64,000 bases of DNA from Planococcus halocryophilus. GTDB lineage: Bacteria > Bacillota > Bacilli > Bacillales_A > Planococcaceae. Position 1 is the stretch's first letter. Every line of letters starts with the position of its first letter. The notes under the pieces were generated by a model. It was not told the origin of the DNA. It saw nothing but the letters and a program-made list of their open reading frames with translations, and ran no database searches. The DNA lies in assembly GCF_022489025.1 (NCBI RefSeq), contig NZ_JAKVTG010000001.1, positions 530,552 to 594,551 on the forward strand, in the 5' to 3' direction. A program made the translations under genes and the position numbers. This document shows positions 8,301 to 16,503 of the stretch, in pieces.

Positions 8301-8708
8301 ATGATATGGGACGTTAAAAAAATTTGCACAAACTATTTTTCGGGAAATACGATTAATTGGCAGTGGAATTAGGTTATCCGAATTTGTGCATTGCTATAGA
8401 AAATACTTTCGGTATCTATAAAATAGAAGGAGATACTTGGTACTCTGCGACACAGATCACCGATAAAAAATGGGCTGTTTAGAATGATGACGAGACTGAA
8501 CCACCTTATGCTTTTCAATTGTTTTCATCTTGAAATAAAGCAATTAAAAAGGTTATTTGAGGAAAGTGGATTACTAGAAAATCACTAGAGGAATGTGGGG
8601 TTTGAAGAAGGTGAAGATGTGTTTTTGAAAGAACTTGACAGAGAGAAAATAAAAATTCAGATGAATCTTAATACTACTTCAGTTGCGTTCAAACCATTGA
8701 TGTCATAA
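8301..8708 (+). pseudogene. Decayed hypothetical gene with several stops
   Basis: ATG 8301 follows GGGGAAG (8292-8298). The frame reads IWDVKKICTNYFSGNTINW, then after a shift YPNLCIAIENTFGIYKI and WYSATQITDKKWAV, then TAG where a Trp would fit, then PPYAFQLFSS and TGA. The remainder, GFEEGEDVFLKELDREKIK, continues in another frame after a further TAG. Protein-like sequence broken by at least two nonsense changes and two frameshifts marks a dead gene. I do not recognise the family. It ends before the terminator at 8764. Confidence 0.6.
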
Positions 8709-8763
8709 GAGTCGAAAGGTAAAGTGGAGGATGGATTTAGTTTGCATATCTTGGATTATTGGA

Positions 8764-8797
8764 AGAGAAAAAGCGATTGTCAGCTTTTTCTCTTTTT
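8764..8797 (+). terminator. Terminator after decayed gene
   Basis: AGAGAAAAAGC pairs with GCTTTTTCTCT across GATTGTCA, followed by TTTT. It lies between the plus-strand relic and the minus-strand lipoprotein. Confidence 0.75.
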
Positions 8798-8818
8798 AAT
8801 GTCTGGGAAATTAAAAAG

Positions 8819-9259
8819 CTACTTTTGATTGTTTATAAATTCAATGGGCCTATCTTTATCTAATTCAAGGGCTAAAGTTTGCAGATGACGTATTTGATCA
8901 GTATCAGTAATACTGTAATCAGTCTCACTAATCAATGCATTGTACTCACTAAAGTCTTTGTCACTTTCAGTCACTACAAATAGTATTTCTAAATCTTCAT
9001 TTTCCTTTTCAAAACGAACAACTAAGTTGTCCTCATCTAACTCATAGCTGCCTTCACCATAGATAGGACTAGTTACTCGTTTGCCCTCTAAAAACTCTAA
9101 CGTCATAATAGAGCTATATTTATTTGGATTATCTAAATCCTCTTGAAGGACTGGCATATATGCAACATTAAAAGTTTGTCCAACTAATTCATCGCTATTG
9201 TTACAACCTGAAATTATAAATACAGATAAGAGTAACAAAAAAGCAAAATACTTATTCAT
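8819..9259 (-). CDS. Small lipoprotein, unknown function
   Basis: 146 residues from ATG 9259, which has AGGGG 9 bases upstream; a TTG nine bases earlier is less likely. It has a lipoprotein signal peptide with a hydrophobic core and lipobox IISGC (Cys 19), so it should be exported and anchored to the outer face of the membrane. The mature part is acidic and beta-rich in look, with no catalytic motif I recognise. It is monocistronic and transcribed toward the terminator at 8764-8797. Confidence 0.7.
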   Translation of the reverse strand: MNKYFAFLLLLSVFIISGCNNSDELVGQTFNVAYMPVLQEDLDNPNKYSSIMTLEFLEGKRVTSPIYGEGSYELDEDNLVVRFEKENEDLEILFVVTESDKDFSEYNALISETDYSITDTDQIRHLQTLALELDKDRPIEFINNQK

Positions 9260-9415
9260 AACGAGCAACCCCTTTACTTTAATAGATTATATTTAGTATA
9301 TAATTACTTGTTCTTTCGACTCTTCTATATTTGTTGCTACGTGTAAATACGATTTACCAGAGCATTAGACCTGATAAGTGATTTGGAGTGTTCTTTCGTA
9401 ACTAACTAGTATTAA

Positions 9416-9535
9416 ATGTTCTCAATAAATTCAGTCATTAATGAAGAGGAATCTACTGGCTACATGGCATTGGCAGCAAAAGATCTGAGTTCAACTGATC
9501 CTACTTATTCATCCCTTAGTAAAAGACCAAATTAG
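9416..9535 (+). other. Possible gene remnant (39 codons)
   Basis: A frame from ATG 9416 reads MFSINSVINEEE and then MALAAKDLSSTDPTYSSLSK before TAG 9533. The composition looks coding and the end resembles a protein C-terminus, but there is no ribosome binding site. It also overlaps the 3' end of the next minus-strand gene by a few bases. Confidence 0.2.
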
Positions 9536-9960
9536 AAAATACCGAAAAAATCAGTCGCAAATAATAAAGTAAGAAGTAAGATTATAAAAAATAATTGGCT
9601 AGCTGTATAAATATAAGCGTTGGGATTTTTGGCGTATTTCCGTTCCATGATTGCTCTTGCTATCTCAGTTGTAAACACAAGCCCAAACAATAAAAACCAA
9701 GGCTCTAAGAACAAGTATGATTTCTCTGGAAGTCTTGGTATGTTAATGAAATATCCTAATACCATTAAAGCGATAAAGAAAATCCTAATACTCCAGTCGA
9801 TTTTCTTGTGTTGATCATTTACATGGTTATGAGAGAATGCTTTCGGTTTTTCGACTCTTAACCACCTTCGCAAAACGCCATTAAATAAAGTCGTTAATAC
9901 GATAAAAATGGTCAGTAAGAAAAATAAATTTAACCAGAACGATGATTCAACTCCATACAT
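9532..9960 (-). CDS. DUF4181 membrane protein
   Basis: 142-residue integral membrane protein with four predicted helices (about 8-27, 58-75, 85-103 and 118-137). The layout matches the DUF4181 family common in Bacillales: WL RVEKPKAFSHNHVN-type loop after helix 1, then KIDWSIRIFFI. GGGAGG lies 7-8 bases upstream of ATG 9960 on the minus strand. It is monocistronic. No biochemical function is known for the family. Confidence 0.7.
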   Translation of the reverse strand: MYGVESSFWLNLFFLLTIFIVLTTLFNGVLRRWLRVEKPKAFSHNHVNDQHKKIDWSIRIFFIALMVLGYFINIPRLPEKSYLFLEPWFLLFGLVFTTEIARAIMERKYAKNPNAYIYTASQLFFIILLLTLLFATDFFGIF

Positions 9961-10150
9961 GAAATGTCCTCCCTTGTTATTTCATTAGCTATAATAACTA
10001 TACCGATCAACTTCCAATAAAGTTTCATTTTTTCAAAAAAGAGGAACTAGAGTTTTTTTCGTTGGTACAGTATGCAACTAATAATCAATTAAGATGCAAT
10101 CAAAATACTGAATACTTTATAGGTCGTCTTAACGAAAGGAAGTCGAAAAA

Positions 10151-10612
10151 ATGTCGGAAATTACTTTCCTAGCATCCTCAAAACCATTTGAAATTCCGGA
10201 AGAAATTCAAGAATATAATCAGCGCAGAGAATTTGAAAATGAAGAGGACTATATGTTCTTTTCGGTCCGTGAAGCATCTAAGGATTGGTTGCAAGAAGTT
10301 GAGCCGCTATTCTCAATGCCATATATTTACGAAGCAGAAGGGGTAGGAAACGGTCTATTTCTAACATACCTTGAAAAATATATGGAAACCGGAGATCTGC
10401 TAGAGGTTTATAGAGTACCAAATCAACACATCTTCCCGAGTTACAAAAAGAAAGTACAGAACGAGCCGGAACTGATTAAAGTGAATACAGAAAGCTACAT
10501 ATATCGAGATGCATATGGCTTGTATCAGTTAAAACCAACAAATTGGGTAGAAGAACTTAGCCATCAAAATTACATTGCTCAAAATAGTATAACTACCTTT
10601 GTTAAATATTAA
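10151..10612 (+). CDS. Hypothetical protein (153 aa)
   Basis: 153-residue soluble protein, acidic and rich in Tyr and Glu, without signal peptide or membrane segment. ATG 10151 follows AAAGGAAG. The C-terminal half has NTESYIYRDAYGLYQLKPT, suggesting a beta-rich fold. It is monocistronic, with its own terminator at 10656. I do not recognise a family. Confidence 0.65.
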   Translation: MSEITFLASSKPFEIPEEIQEYNQRREFENEEDYMFFSVREASKDWLQEVEPLFSMPYIYEAEGVGNGLFLTYLEKYMETGDLLEVYRVPNQHIFPSYKKKVQNEPELIKVNTESYIYRDAYGLYQLKPTNWVEELSHQNYIAQNSITTFVKY

Positions 10613-10655
10613 TTGCTTCTAATGTGAAATAACCAAAGACTAGTTAAGTTACTTT

Positions 10656-10690
10656 CGAAAGCCCTCCATTCCTGGAAGGCTTTTCTTTCT
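10656..10690 (+). terminator. Terminator after 10151-10612
   Basis: GAAAGCC-CTCC pairs with GGAAGGCTTTTC across ATTCCT, followed by TTTCTTTCT. Confidence 0.7.
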
Positions 10691-10766
10691 GTCCAATTTT
10701 TTAAGTTCACTCTGTAACTAATAATTGCATTTCGCGTCTAAAGTTGAAATGAGGTGGGCTAAGAAG

Positions 10767-11264
10767 ATGAACTCTAAATTAATAATGATAATTATATTCA
10801 TTATTTTTGTACTAGCTGGTTGTTTTCAAGAAAATGAAACTACAAATAATGAGGGAAATATGAGTAGCTCAGTGGATAATGTAAAACATACAAAACAAAA
10901 ACCACCTCAATTAATAATTGAGGTAAATGAAAAAGAGTTTTCTGCTACTTTAGGTAGTTATTCTTGGAGTTACTTTGATCAAGAAGAAAATTCTATGCTT
11001 GGGATAGAGACAGAGACTATTGGTGTTTCTGAATTAATTGGTGATCGAAAGGGAGTGACCGTAAATTCAGGTGCATCTATTAAGTACAAGTTTGAAGAAG
11101 AGCCGATCTCTTACCGAGTAAACAGTTGGGATTCTACAGAAAATCTAAAAGAGCCTTTCAAAGATGTAGTACTGGATGGGCAAAATGGGAGGATAATCTA
11201 TGAAGTTGTTGCCACTTGGGAACAAGGAACAGGACATTATTTTTTTTCATTAACTATTGAGTAG
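10767..11264 (+). CDS. Small lipoprotein, unknown function
   Basis: 165 residues from ATG 10767, placed behind GAGGTGG at 10751-10757; the frame is open further upstream but without signal. It has a lipoprotein signal peptide with a long Ile/Phe core and lipobox VLAGC (Cys 19). A low-complexity Asn/Lys linker follows, then a domain starting near residue 50 (PQLIIEVNEKEF) that looks beta-rich. No family was assigned with confidence. It is probably a surface-anchored accessory protein. Confidence 0.7.
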   Translation: MNSKLIMIIIFIIFVLAGCFQENETTNNEGNMSSSVDNVKHTKQKPPQLIIEVNEKEFSATLGSYSWSYFDQEENSMLGIETETIGVSELIGDRKGVTVNSGASIKYKFEEEPISYRVNSWDSTENLKEPFKDVVLDGQNGRIIYEVVATWEQGTGHYFFSLTIE

Positions 11265-11320
11265 ATTTTCCAGCATAATTAGAGTCCAGATCAAAATTCT
11301 TTTTTTGTATGGAACTTATT

Positions 11321-11337
11321 TTGAATTAAGTTACATT
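11321..11337 (+). repeat. Half copy of the 13-bp repeat arm
   Basis: TTGAATTAAGTTACATT shares GAATTAAGTTACATT with the right arm of the repeat at 624-638, but no matching left arm is present. It lies in the otherwise featureless 11265-11490 interval. Confidence 0.4.
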
Positions 11338-11493
11338 TACCACTGCTATTTCAAAAGAGTTGATAGTACTACAAAGAAAGAAGATTTGCCAGAAAAATGA
11401 TGTATTCAAAAGTTTTCATTACAAGTCGTTGATATCTTTTTTTGCAAACAGTTTTAGTTTAAGGAAAACTATGTATTTTTCTATTATATTAAA

Positions 11494-11514
11494 GTGGGGA
11501 TTAATGTTAATATT
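11494..11514 (+). promoter_or_regulatory. 21-base motif shared with 29295-29315
   Basis: GTGGGG followed by ATTAATGTTAATATT. The same 21 bases with one change recur upstream of the phosphotransferase gene at 29378. Here it lies 126 bases upstream of the LURP gene. Confidence 0.4.
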
Positions 11515-11535
11515 TCTATAATTGCAATTATAGAA
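11514..11535. promoter_or_regulatory. Perfect 22-bp palindrome, candidate operator
   Basis: TTCTATAATTG (11514-11524) is followed at once by its exact reverse complement CAATTATAGAA (11525-11535). There is no GC-rich stem or T-tract, so an operator upstream of the gene at 11640 is more likely than a terminator. Confidence 0.45.
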
Positions 11536-11639
11536 AAGAAGAGAGTGACGTTGGTAGTAGTAGATCAAGACATATACGTCGTTTTCTTTACATGATTTCC
11601 TATCGAAGAGCCGGTCAATGAAGAATAGGGGGAGTAATA

Positions 11640-12131
11640 ATGAGAAAGCTTTACATAAAGCAGAAAGTGTTTAATCTAAGCGGAAAATTTACAGTTAAAG
11701 ACAAGGAACAACAGGATGTCTATTACATTGAGGGTAGCTTCCTGCAAATTCCAAAAACATTTACCATCGTGGATCCGACCCGTAAGGAAATTGCGCTGAT
11801 CACAAAAAAAACGTTTAGCTTGTTGCCGAAATTTTTCGTAGAAGTGGAAGGTCGTGAAGCGTTGACGATCAAAAAAGAATTTACTTTTTTTAAAGCACGC
11901 TATACGATCGATGCTGAAAGTATTGAAGTGAGGGGCAACTGGTGGGATATGAATTTCGAGGTGTTGAAGCATGGTAACGTCGCTGGTTCCGTCAGTAAGC
12001 AATGGCTGACCTGGGGCGACACATATGAAGTTAAAGTGATTGATGAAGAAATGGAGCACTTGCTTATAGCGCTTGTCATAGCAATCGATTGCGTGAAGGC
12101 GAGTGAAGCAGCTTCAGCTTCAGCAACATGA
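11640..12131 (+). CDS. LURP-one-related / YxjI family protein
   Basis: 163-residue member of the LURP-one-related (DUF567) fold, like B. subtilis YxjI. It shows the beginning RKLYIKQKVFNLSGKFTV, the repeated beta-strand pattern (FTIVDPTRKEIALI, FFKARYTI) and the closing amphipathic helix LLIALVIAIDCVKA. The family forms a 12-stranded beta barrel around a helix, like tubby; a lipid-scramblase relation is known structurally, but the bacterial role is unknown. AGGGGGAG precedes ATG 11640. A perfect palindrome lies about 105 bases upstream. Confidence 0.85.
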   Translation: MRKLYIKQKVFNLSGKFTVKDKEQQDVYYIEGSFLQIPKTFTIVDPTRKEIALITKKTFSLLPKFFVEVEGREALTIKKEFTFFKARYTIDAESIEVRGNWWDMNFEVLKHGNVAGSVSKQWLTWGDTYEVKVIDEEMEHLLIALVIAIDCVKASEAASASAT

Positions 12132-12249
12132 TACATAGATGATATATTTTCGGACATGGTAGTCTAGTGAAGAATAATTGGTTCTTCTTTCAAGAATATG
12201 CTTTTTGAATGCCTACTTTTTCTTTTTATATACAAAGAGGGGTAACAAT

Positions 12250-12612
12250 ATGAGGGAAATAGCAATCGGCACGACAATAATTTGTTTATACTGCTTTCCC
12301 TTTGTTTATTTTTCAATGCACCAAGATTTTGTTACGCGATCAATGCTCGGATATTTACTAATGATCTTAGTGACTTCGCTCCTTGCTTTCATCAGTAAAC
12401 GGTTTGGCAATTCAATCTCTTTTATTATGGGTAATATATTGTCTTTTATCATCTCCTTTTATTTTATAAGCGAGATGTCAGATAGCGAACAATGGGTAGG
12501 GTATTTCAAGCCACTAGCTCCAAATCAATTACTAATCATAGTTAGCTTTTTGAATTTGATTCCACAGTTTTTTGCTTTGAAGTTTGCTAGTAAGCATAAA
12601 AATAAATGTTGA
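12250..12612 (+). CDS. Small integral membrane protein (120 aa)
   Basis: 120 residues from ATG 12250, which follows AGAGGGG; the frame is open upstream to 12178 but without a site. Four hydrophobic segments are visible (about 3-22, 33-51, 58-76, 92-112), with a short conserved-looking loop SEQWVGYFKPLAPNQ before the last. No family was recognised. It follows the LURP gene by 118 bases on the same strand, so cotranscription is possible. Confidence 0.65.
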   Translation: MREIAIGTTIICLYCFPFVYFSMHQDFVTRSMLGYLLMILVTSLLAFISKRFGNSISFIMGNILSFIISFYFISEMSDSEQWVGYFKPLAPNQLLIIVSFLNLIPQFFALKFASKHKNKC

Positions 12613-12655
12613 TAAAAGATCTAGCATAAGTTAAAAAAATGGGAGTAACGCTATA

Positions 12656-12781
12656 TTGGAGACAGCTAAGCTTGTAGATCGATTTTCATTAGAAGAGTCA
12701 AGTTTCCAATCGATCAACTCAATATTAAACCGTATTCGGAAGAGGACAATCCTTTTTTGTAAAACACTAAAATTGTACTGA
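12656..12781 (+). other. Possible short gene or remnant (41 codons)
   Basis: TTG 12656 behind GGGAG opens a 41-residue frame starting with LETAKLVDRFSLEESSFQ and ending at TGA 12779, just ahead of the terminator at 12806. The beginning looks protein-like, the end does not. Confidence 0.2.
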
Positions 12782-12805
12782 CCACTGGAAGTTGATTAAA
12801 TAATA

Positions 12806-12850
12806 AGGAGGAAAAGTGTTGATTGATGCTCACTTTTCCTCCTTTTTTTT
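12806..12850 (+). terminator. Strong terminator
   Basis: Perfect 14-bp stem AAGGAGGAAAAGTG / CACTTTTCCTCCTT followed by T. It terminates the 11.6-12.8 kb plus-strand transcript. Confidence 0.9.
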
Positions 12851-12936
12851 ACGCTCTATTTAAAAGACTCCGTTAAAGGAGAGATAAGCTAGAATTTCAT
12901 AAGACAACAAATGTAAACAATTTAGCAGTCTATTTA

Positions 12937-13203
12937 TTAATTTGCATGGATGTACGAATTTAGTTTGTTTTGTATCGATAAATAGTTGGTTGTAAATAAA
13001 ATATATGTGCTTTCCTTCGTAACGATTACCACTCTGTCTGTTGTGCCATAGGGCATTCCAATTCGTATAGCATTTTTTTCTTTACCGCCATACGTGTCAT
13101 CAGTGGTAATTGTTACAATATCGGCTATTGGAATTTTTATCTTTGTGAATAGCCATTTAATTCCAATATCAGTATCAACTTGTTTTACATATACCTCAAA
13201 CAA
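12937..13203 (-). CDS. SunI-like PH-domain protein
   Basis: 88-residue protein that looks like the bacterial PH-type domain of the SunI/YolF group: IKWLFTKIKIPIADIVTI, then DDTYGGKEKNAIRIGMPYG and TDRVVIVTK, ending in a helix. Start TTG 13203 is chosen because GAGGAGGG lies 5-6 bases upstream on the minus strand. SunI itself protects B. subtilis against sublancin and has an N-terminal membrane helix; this protein lacks one, so an immunity role is not implied. It is monocistronic. Confidence 0.6.
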   Translation of the reverse strand: MFEVYVKQVDTDIGIKWLFTKIKIPIADIVTITTDDTYGGKEKNAIRIGMPYGTTDRVVIVTKESTYILFTTNYLSIQNKLNSYIHAN

Positions 13204-13947
13204 AATATCCCTCCTCGTTTGAAATTAACTTATGTTACATTTCCCAAACAATTAATACTCTCGATTCTCTTACGCAACTAGAACAGTTCACATAAAATTT
13301 CAAAAAAGTAGAATGATACATAGCTCAACGATTTGTTAGTATTACAATACTTTTAAGAGTGAAAATAGAACCGCATATAAAAAAGGATAGATAAGATAAA
13401 AAAATAAGCGCTTTTCTTACTGTGGAAAATTAAAAAAAGACTGTTCAAACATTGTGCAGACGAATGAAGCTGCAGTGAGTGGGAATATAAGGTTGTTAAA
13501 TACCTCTCACTATTCCTTTACGGTCTATCTATGAAAAAGTTTCATAATATATCCAATGATTTCTAAAAAACTTGAGGTGGTTTATTCATATGGCAGTTTA
13601 GATATATGGGATTATCAAAAGAAGAGAAGCTGTAAACATTTTTTCTCTTTCTTTGTGTTGTGAAAAAGTGTATTTTTATGATGTTGCTCTTCTTTTGGCT
13701 ATTCTGTGATAGATGTATGTAGAGCTAGTATTATCCCATAAGGAAATACTAACTGATTTGGAGAGAGTGTTTAAAAGCATTACATGACTTGAGATTGACG
13801 AACTTGGTATTGCGATAGGAATGATATGAGCTTGTAAACAGTTAGCCGCATGTTATTTCTGGAAAAACAGTTCTCATGGTTTTTGTAACTACTTGTTATA
13901 TATAACAAGTAGAATTTAGTTCATTATCTGCAAAGAAGAAAGAGAAA
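13204..13947. other. Gene-poor stretch with decayed sequence
   Basis: No intact gene. Around 13590-13650 a frame reads YGSLDIWDYQKKRSC, similar to LHILDYWKRKSDC in the relic at 8710-8770, so part of this stretch may be the end of a dead relative of that gene. It also holds the palindrome at 13889-13912. Confidence 0.35.
13889..13912. repeat. Perfect 24-bp AT-rich palindrome
   Basis: CTACTTGTTATA (13889-13900) is followed immediately by its exact reverse complement TATAACAAGTAG (13901-13912). There is no loop and no T-tract. It stands in the gene desert between the SunI-like and Crp/Fnr genes. Confidence 0.6.
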
Positions 13948-14005
13948 AGCCTTTCGCAACTTACCAAGACATGAACTGGTCGGTAGGTTGTGAAAGGTTT
14001 TTTTG
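13948..14005 (-). terminator. Terminator of the first Crp/Fnr gene
   Basis: CCTTTCGCAACTTACC (13950-13965) pairs with GGTAGGTTGTGAAAGG (13982-13997), with A-runs and T-runs on the two sides. A recognisably related hairpin follows the paralogous regulator gene at 49313-49372. Confidence 0.8.
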
Positions 14006-14080
14006 AAGTTGCTATTGGTTTGGGTGAAATATGATTTCTTACTTTTTAACTGCATCTTTTTGCAGTACCTATGAAAATAT

Positions 14081-14761
14081 TTATTCCATAAGAATTTTCT
14101 TTATCTCGTCAGCTTTAATAGAATACCCAAGCAGCATTTTCTTCATGAGTCCTTCTTTTTTTAACTTACTCATCAAAAGAGAAATTGTTTCTCGTGAAGA
14201 TCCAACCATTGTAGCAATATCTTCGTGGGTAAATTTCATGTTGATTGATTGCCATTCCTTGTCTCGTGTCCCATTTTTTTCACTCATTTTCAGCAGCAGG
14301 AAAAGCGTGCGATAGCGTACGTCGCCAAGAGCGATTTTTTCACTAAGGTCATAAGTTTCCTTCAGACGGTACGATAAAATTTGAATAAGCTTGAGTGATA
14401 CATCTGGTGTTGTTCGAATAAAAGATTCAAATTTCCCCTTATCCATTGTGCATACGTAACAGTCGGTCATTGCCTCTGCATAAGTTTGTTTATCCGTCAG
14501 CATGAAAGATTCTGTTTCCCCAAAGACATTGCCATCGACAAGAATATCGGTAGTAAATTGCTTTCCTTGGGAAGTCATTCGATATAGACGAACTTGTCCT
14601 TTTTTCAGAAAGAACAACACATCCAAAGGTTGTTCAGGAATCAGAATTTGCGTTCCTTTTTTCACTGGTGTCATTGTACTGTTTCTGTCGATTAGATCCA
14701 TGTCTTCCTTTGGCAACTCATCAAAAAGATTGATATGTGAAAGGAGTGTTAGTTTATCCAT
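14081..14761 (-). CDS. Crp/Fnr family transcription regulator, paralogue 1
   Basis: 226-residue Crp/Fnr regulator: N-terminal cyclic-nucleotide-binding-type beta roll (about 10-120, PLDVLFFLKKGQVRLYR), dimer helix, and C-terminal winged helix-turn-helix with recognition segment VGSSRETISLLMSKLKKEG near 186-204. No N-terminal Fe-S cysteine cluster is seen. It is about 86% identical (31 differences by my count) to the protein at 49410-50090. The recognition helix keeps the Arg-Glu pair of CRP but has Leu where CRP has Arg 185. It is divergent from a thioredoxin-like gene, with an 18-bp palindrome (14912-14929) between them. Confidence 0.9.
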   Translation of the reverse strand: MDKLTLLSHINLFDELPKEDMDLIDRNSTMTPVKKGTQILIPEQPLDVLFFLKKGQVRLYRMTSQGKQFTTDILVDGNVFGETESFMLTDKQTYAEAMTDCYVCTMDKGKFESFIRTTPDVSLKLIQILSYRLKETYDLSEKIALGDVRYRTLFLLLKMSEKNGTRDKEWQSINMKFTHEDIATMVGSSRETISLLMSKLKKEGLMKKMLLGYSIKADEIKKILME

Positions 14762-14911
14762 ATTTAATATCTCCTCTTTTCCTCTTCCAATAGTTAAAGC
14801 ACAATCGTTTTATTGGGATGTCTATTATCCATATATAAAGATAATGTATTCACGAAACTAAGCAATCAAGTGAACACGTCGAATTAAGTATACCTGAACC
14901 GGCAGAAAATA

Positions 14912-14929
14912 CTGTAAGATGTCTTACAG
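14912..14929. promoter_or_regulatory. TGTAAG-N4-CTTACA inverted repeat (site A)
   Basis: CTGTAAGATGTCTTACAG, a perfect palindrome apart from its central two bases. It lies in the divergent region between the Crp/Fnr gene (14761) and the thioredoxin-like gene (15042). The TGTAAG-N4-CTTACA core recurs at 17413 and, with small changes, at 48799 and 61391. Confidence 0.65.
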
Positions 14930-15041
14930 ATCGAGGCAACTAGCAGCTAATCTTCAGAACGTAATCCAGCTCACATTTTTATTTTCAAAAATCCACTATG
15001 CTACATACATCAAGTAAATGTTAATCAAAGGAGTGGTTTCA

Positions 15042-15368
15042 ATGTTTGAAAATATTTTATCAGAAGACCAATTTAAAAGCGTCATCAGCCAGGAGCAGCC
15101 TGTTTTAGTTAAATTTTACGCAGAGTGGTGTCCAGATTGTAAGCGAATGGACATGTTTATAGGGGAAGTTTTGTCGGAATTCCAAGATATCTCTTCGTAT
15201 TCAATCGATAAAGATCAATTTGAAGAGCTTGCGAATAATCAAGATGTAATGGGTATACCAAGCCTGCTTGTTTTTCAAAATAATCGTAAGTTAGGCCATC
15301 TTCACAGTGCAAATGCTAAAACCCCTGATCAAGTGAGTGAATTTCTGGGACAATTCTTTAAGAAATAA
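15042..15368 (+). CDS. Thioredoxin-family protein (CPDC)
   Basis: 108 residues from ATG 15042, with AAAGGAG about 8 bases upstream. Thioredoxin fold with active site CPDC (residues 30-33) in FYAEWCPDCKRM and the cis-Pro motif GIPSLLVF near 72-79. The two middle residues differ from classical thioredoxin (CGPC), suggesting a specialised thiol-disulfide exchanger of the YtpP/YdbP type. It is divergent from the Crp/Fnr gene with a shared candidate operator 113 bases upstream, so redox-responsive control is likely. Cytoplasmic; no signal peptide. Confidence 0.85.
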   Translation: MFENILSEDQFKSVISQEQPVLVKFYAEWCPDCKRMDMFIGEVLSEFQDISSYSIDKDQFEELANNQDVMGIPSLLVFQNNRKLGHLHSANAKTPDQVSEFLGQFFKK

Positions 15369-15393
15369 AGATGTTCAAAAATTAAGTAGATTG

Positions 15394-15435
15394 AAGGATT
15401 GAGTATCGGACATCGGTATTTAATCCTTTTTTTTT
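15394..15435 (+). terminator. Terminator after thioredoxin-like gene
   Basis: AAGGATT (15394-15400) pairs with AATCCTT (15422-15428), with an inner TATC/GGTA pairing, followed by a T-run. Confidence 0.6.
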
Positions 15436-15803
15436 AACTTAACCTATTAAATGCACCAAAATGTTGTGTATCTTACATTTTTTAAATGAATATTCTGATA
15501 AATTGAACCAGAGATATATATGCAGCAAGGAGATGATCTCGAGGCAAGTAATGCAATATTCATGAGCAACCAATGATGTTGCGGCGGAGCTTTTGTTCAA
15601 CTCTTGTCAATAACACAAGAAAGATGCAGAGGAACTTTTCCCATGCATAAAAAATTTTGCAGTTTGGTGGTTTCTGGTGAGCAGATGACCAAAAAAAAGT
15701 TCATTGTCACTCTTATCGTTTAAAAAGGTTCAGATGAAAGTGAAAAGGGTAATCAGTTTGTAAGGAAGTAACGAGACATAAATTTGAGAGGAATGATGAG
15801 AAG
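15436..15803. other. Non-coding stretch before isochorismatase
   Basis: About 370 bases without a supportable gene. It holds a weak, one-sided version of the TGTAA-type site at 15462-15477 (TGTTGTGTATCTTACA). A frame from ATG 15520 is interrupted by TGA at 15574. Confidence 0.4.
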
Positions 15804-16499
15804 ATGACTTTAGAAGAACAACAAGATTCAATTCTGCCGGTAGGAACAATGGAGATTAATCCCGAAAATACGGCATTAGTAATTGTCGATCCTCAAAATG
15901 ATTTTTTACGCGACGATGGTGTAGCGTGGGAACTAGTGAAGGAAAGTGTGGAGGCTAATCAGACGATCCAGAATCTGGAGCTGTTATTGAAAGCCGGTGA
16001 AAAGAATAACTTGAAGCTTTTTATATCCCCGCATTATTACTACCCTACGGATGATGACTGGCAATTTGGTGGACCGCTAGAGAACATGATGCATAAAGGC
16101 GGAATGTTCAAACGGGAAGATCCTCTATCTTTGGAAGGATTCGAAGGATCGGGAGCTGACTTTCTGGAAAGCTTGAAGCCATTTATTAAAAAACCAGAAA
16201 CCATTGTGGCAAGTCCGCATAAAGTCTACGGTCCTCAAAATACGGATTTGGTTCTGCAATTGCGAAAACATGGGATCAGCCGTTTGATTCTTGCTGGAAT
16301 GTCTGCAAATCTTTGCATCGAATCACACCTGCGCGACTTATTGGAGCAAGGATTTGAGGTAGCCGTCGTATCGGATGCAACCGCAGCGGCAATTCTTCCT
16401 GGACTCAACGGAGACCAAGCAGCAAAAGTCAATTTCCGAATGATCGCCAATGCCATGTGGAACACAGAGGAAACCATAAAACGAATGGATGGGGAGTAA
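15804..16499 (+). CDS. Isochorismatase-family cysteine hydrolase
   Basis: 231-residue isochorismatase-like hydrolase. The catalytic triad is visible: Asp 29 in VDPQNDF, Lys 140 in SPHKVYG and Cys 171 in SANLCIES. The family hydrolyses amides, carbamates or isochorismate; the substrate here is unknown. GAGGAA precedes ATG 15804. Its stop at 16499 lies 4 bases before the start of the flavodoxin-like gene, so the two are one operon. The pairing with a flavin reductase suggests a small detoxification or redox unit. Confidence 0.87.
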   Translation: MTLEEQQDSILPVGTMEINPENTALVIVDPQNDFLRDDGVAWELVKESVEANQTIQNLELLLKAGEKNNLKLFISPHYYYPTDDDWQFGGPLENMMHKGGMFKREDPLSLEGFEGSGADFLESLKPFIKKPETIVASPHKVYGPQNTDLVLQLRKHGISRLILAGMSANLCIESHLRDLLEQGFEVAVVSDATAAAILPGLNGDQAAKVNFRMIANAMWNTEETIKRMDGE

Positions 16500-16503
16500 T
16501 TAT

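Noticed and set aside
15520..15723. A possible selenoprotein frame with in-frame TGA followed by two Cys codons
   Set aside because: No recognisable family, no homologous context and no clear stem-loop after the TGA. More likely a chance or decayed frame.
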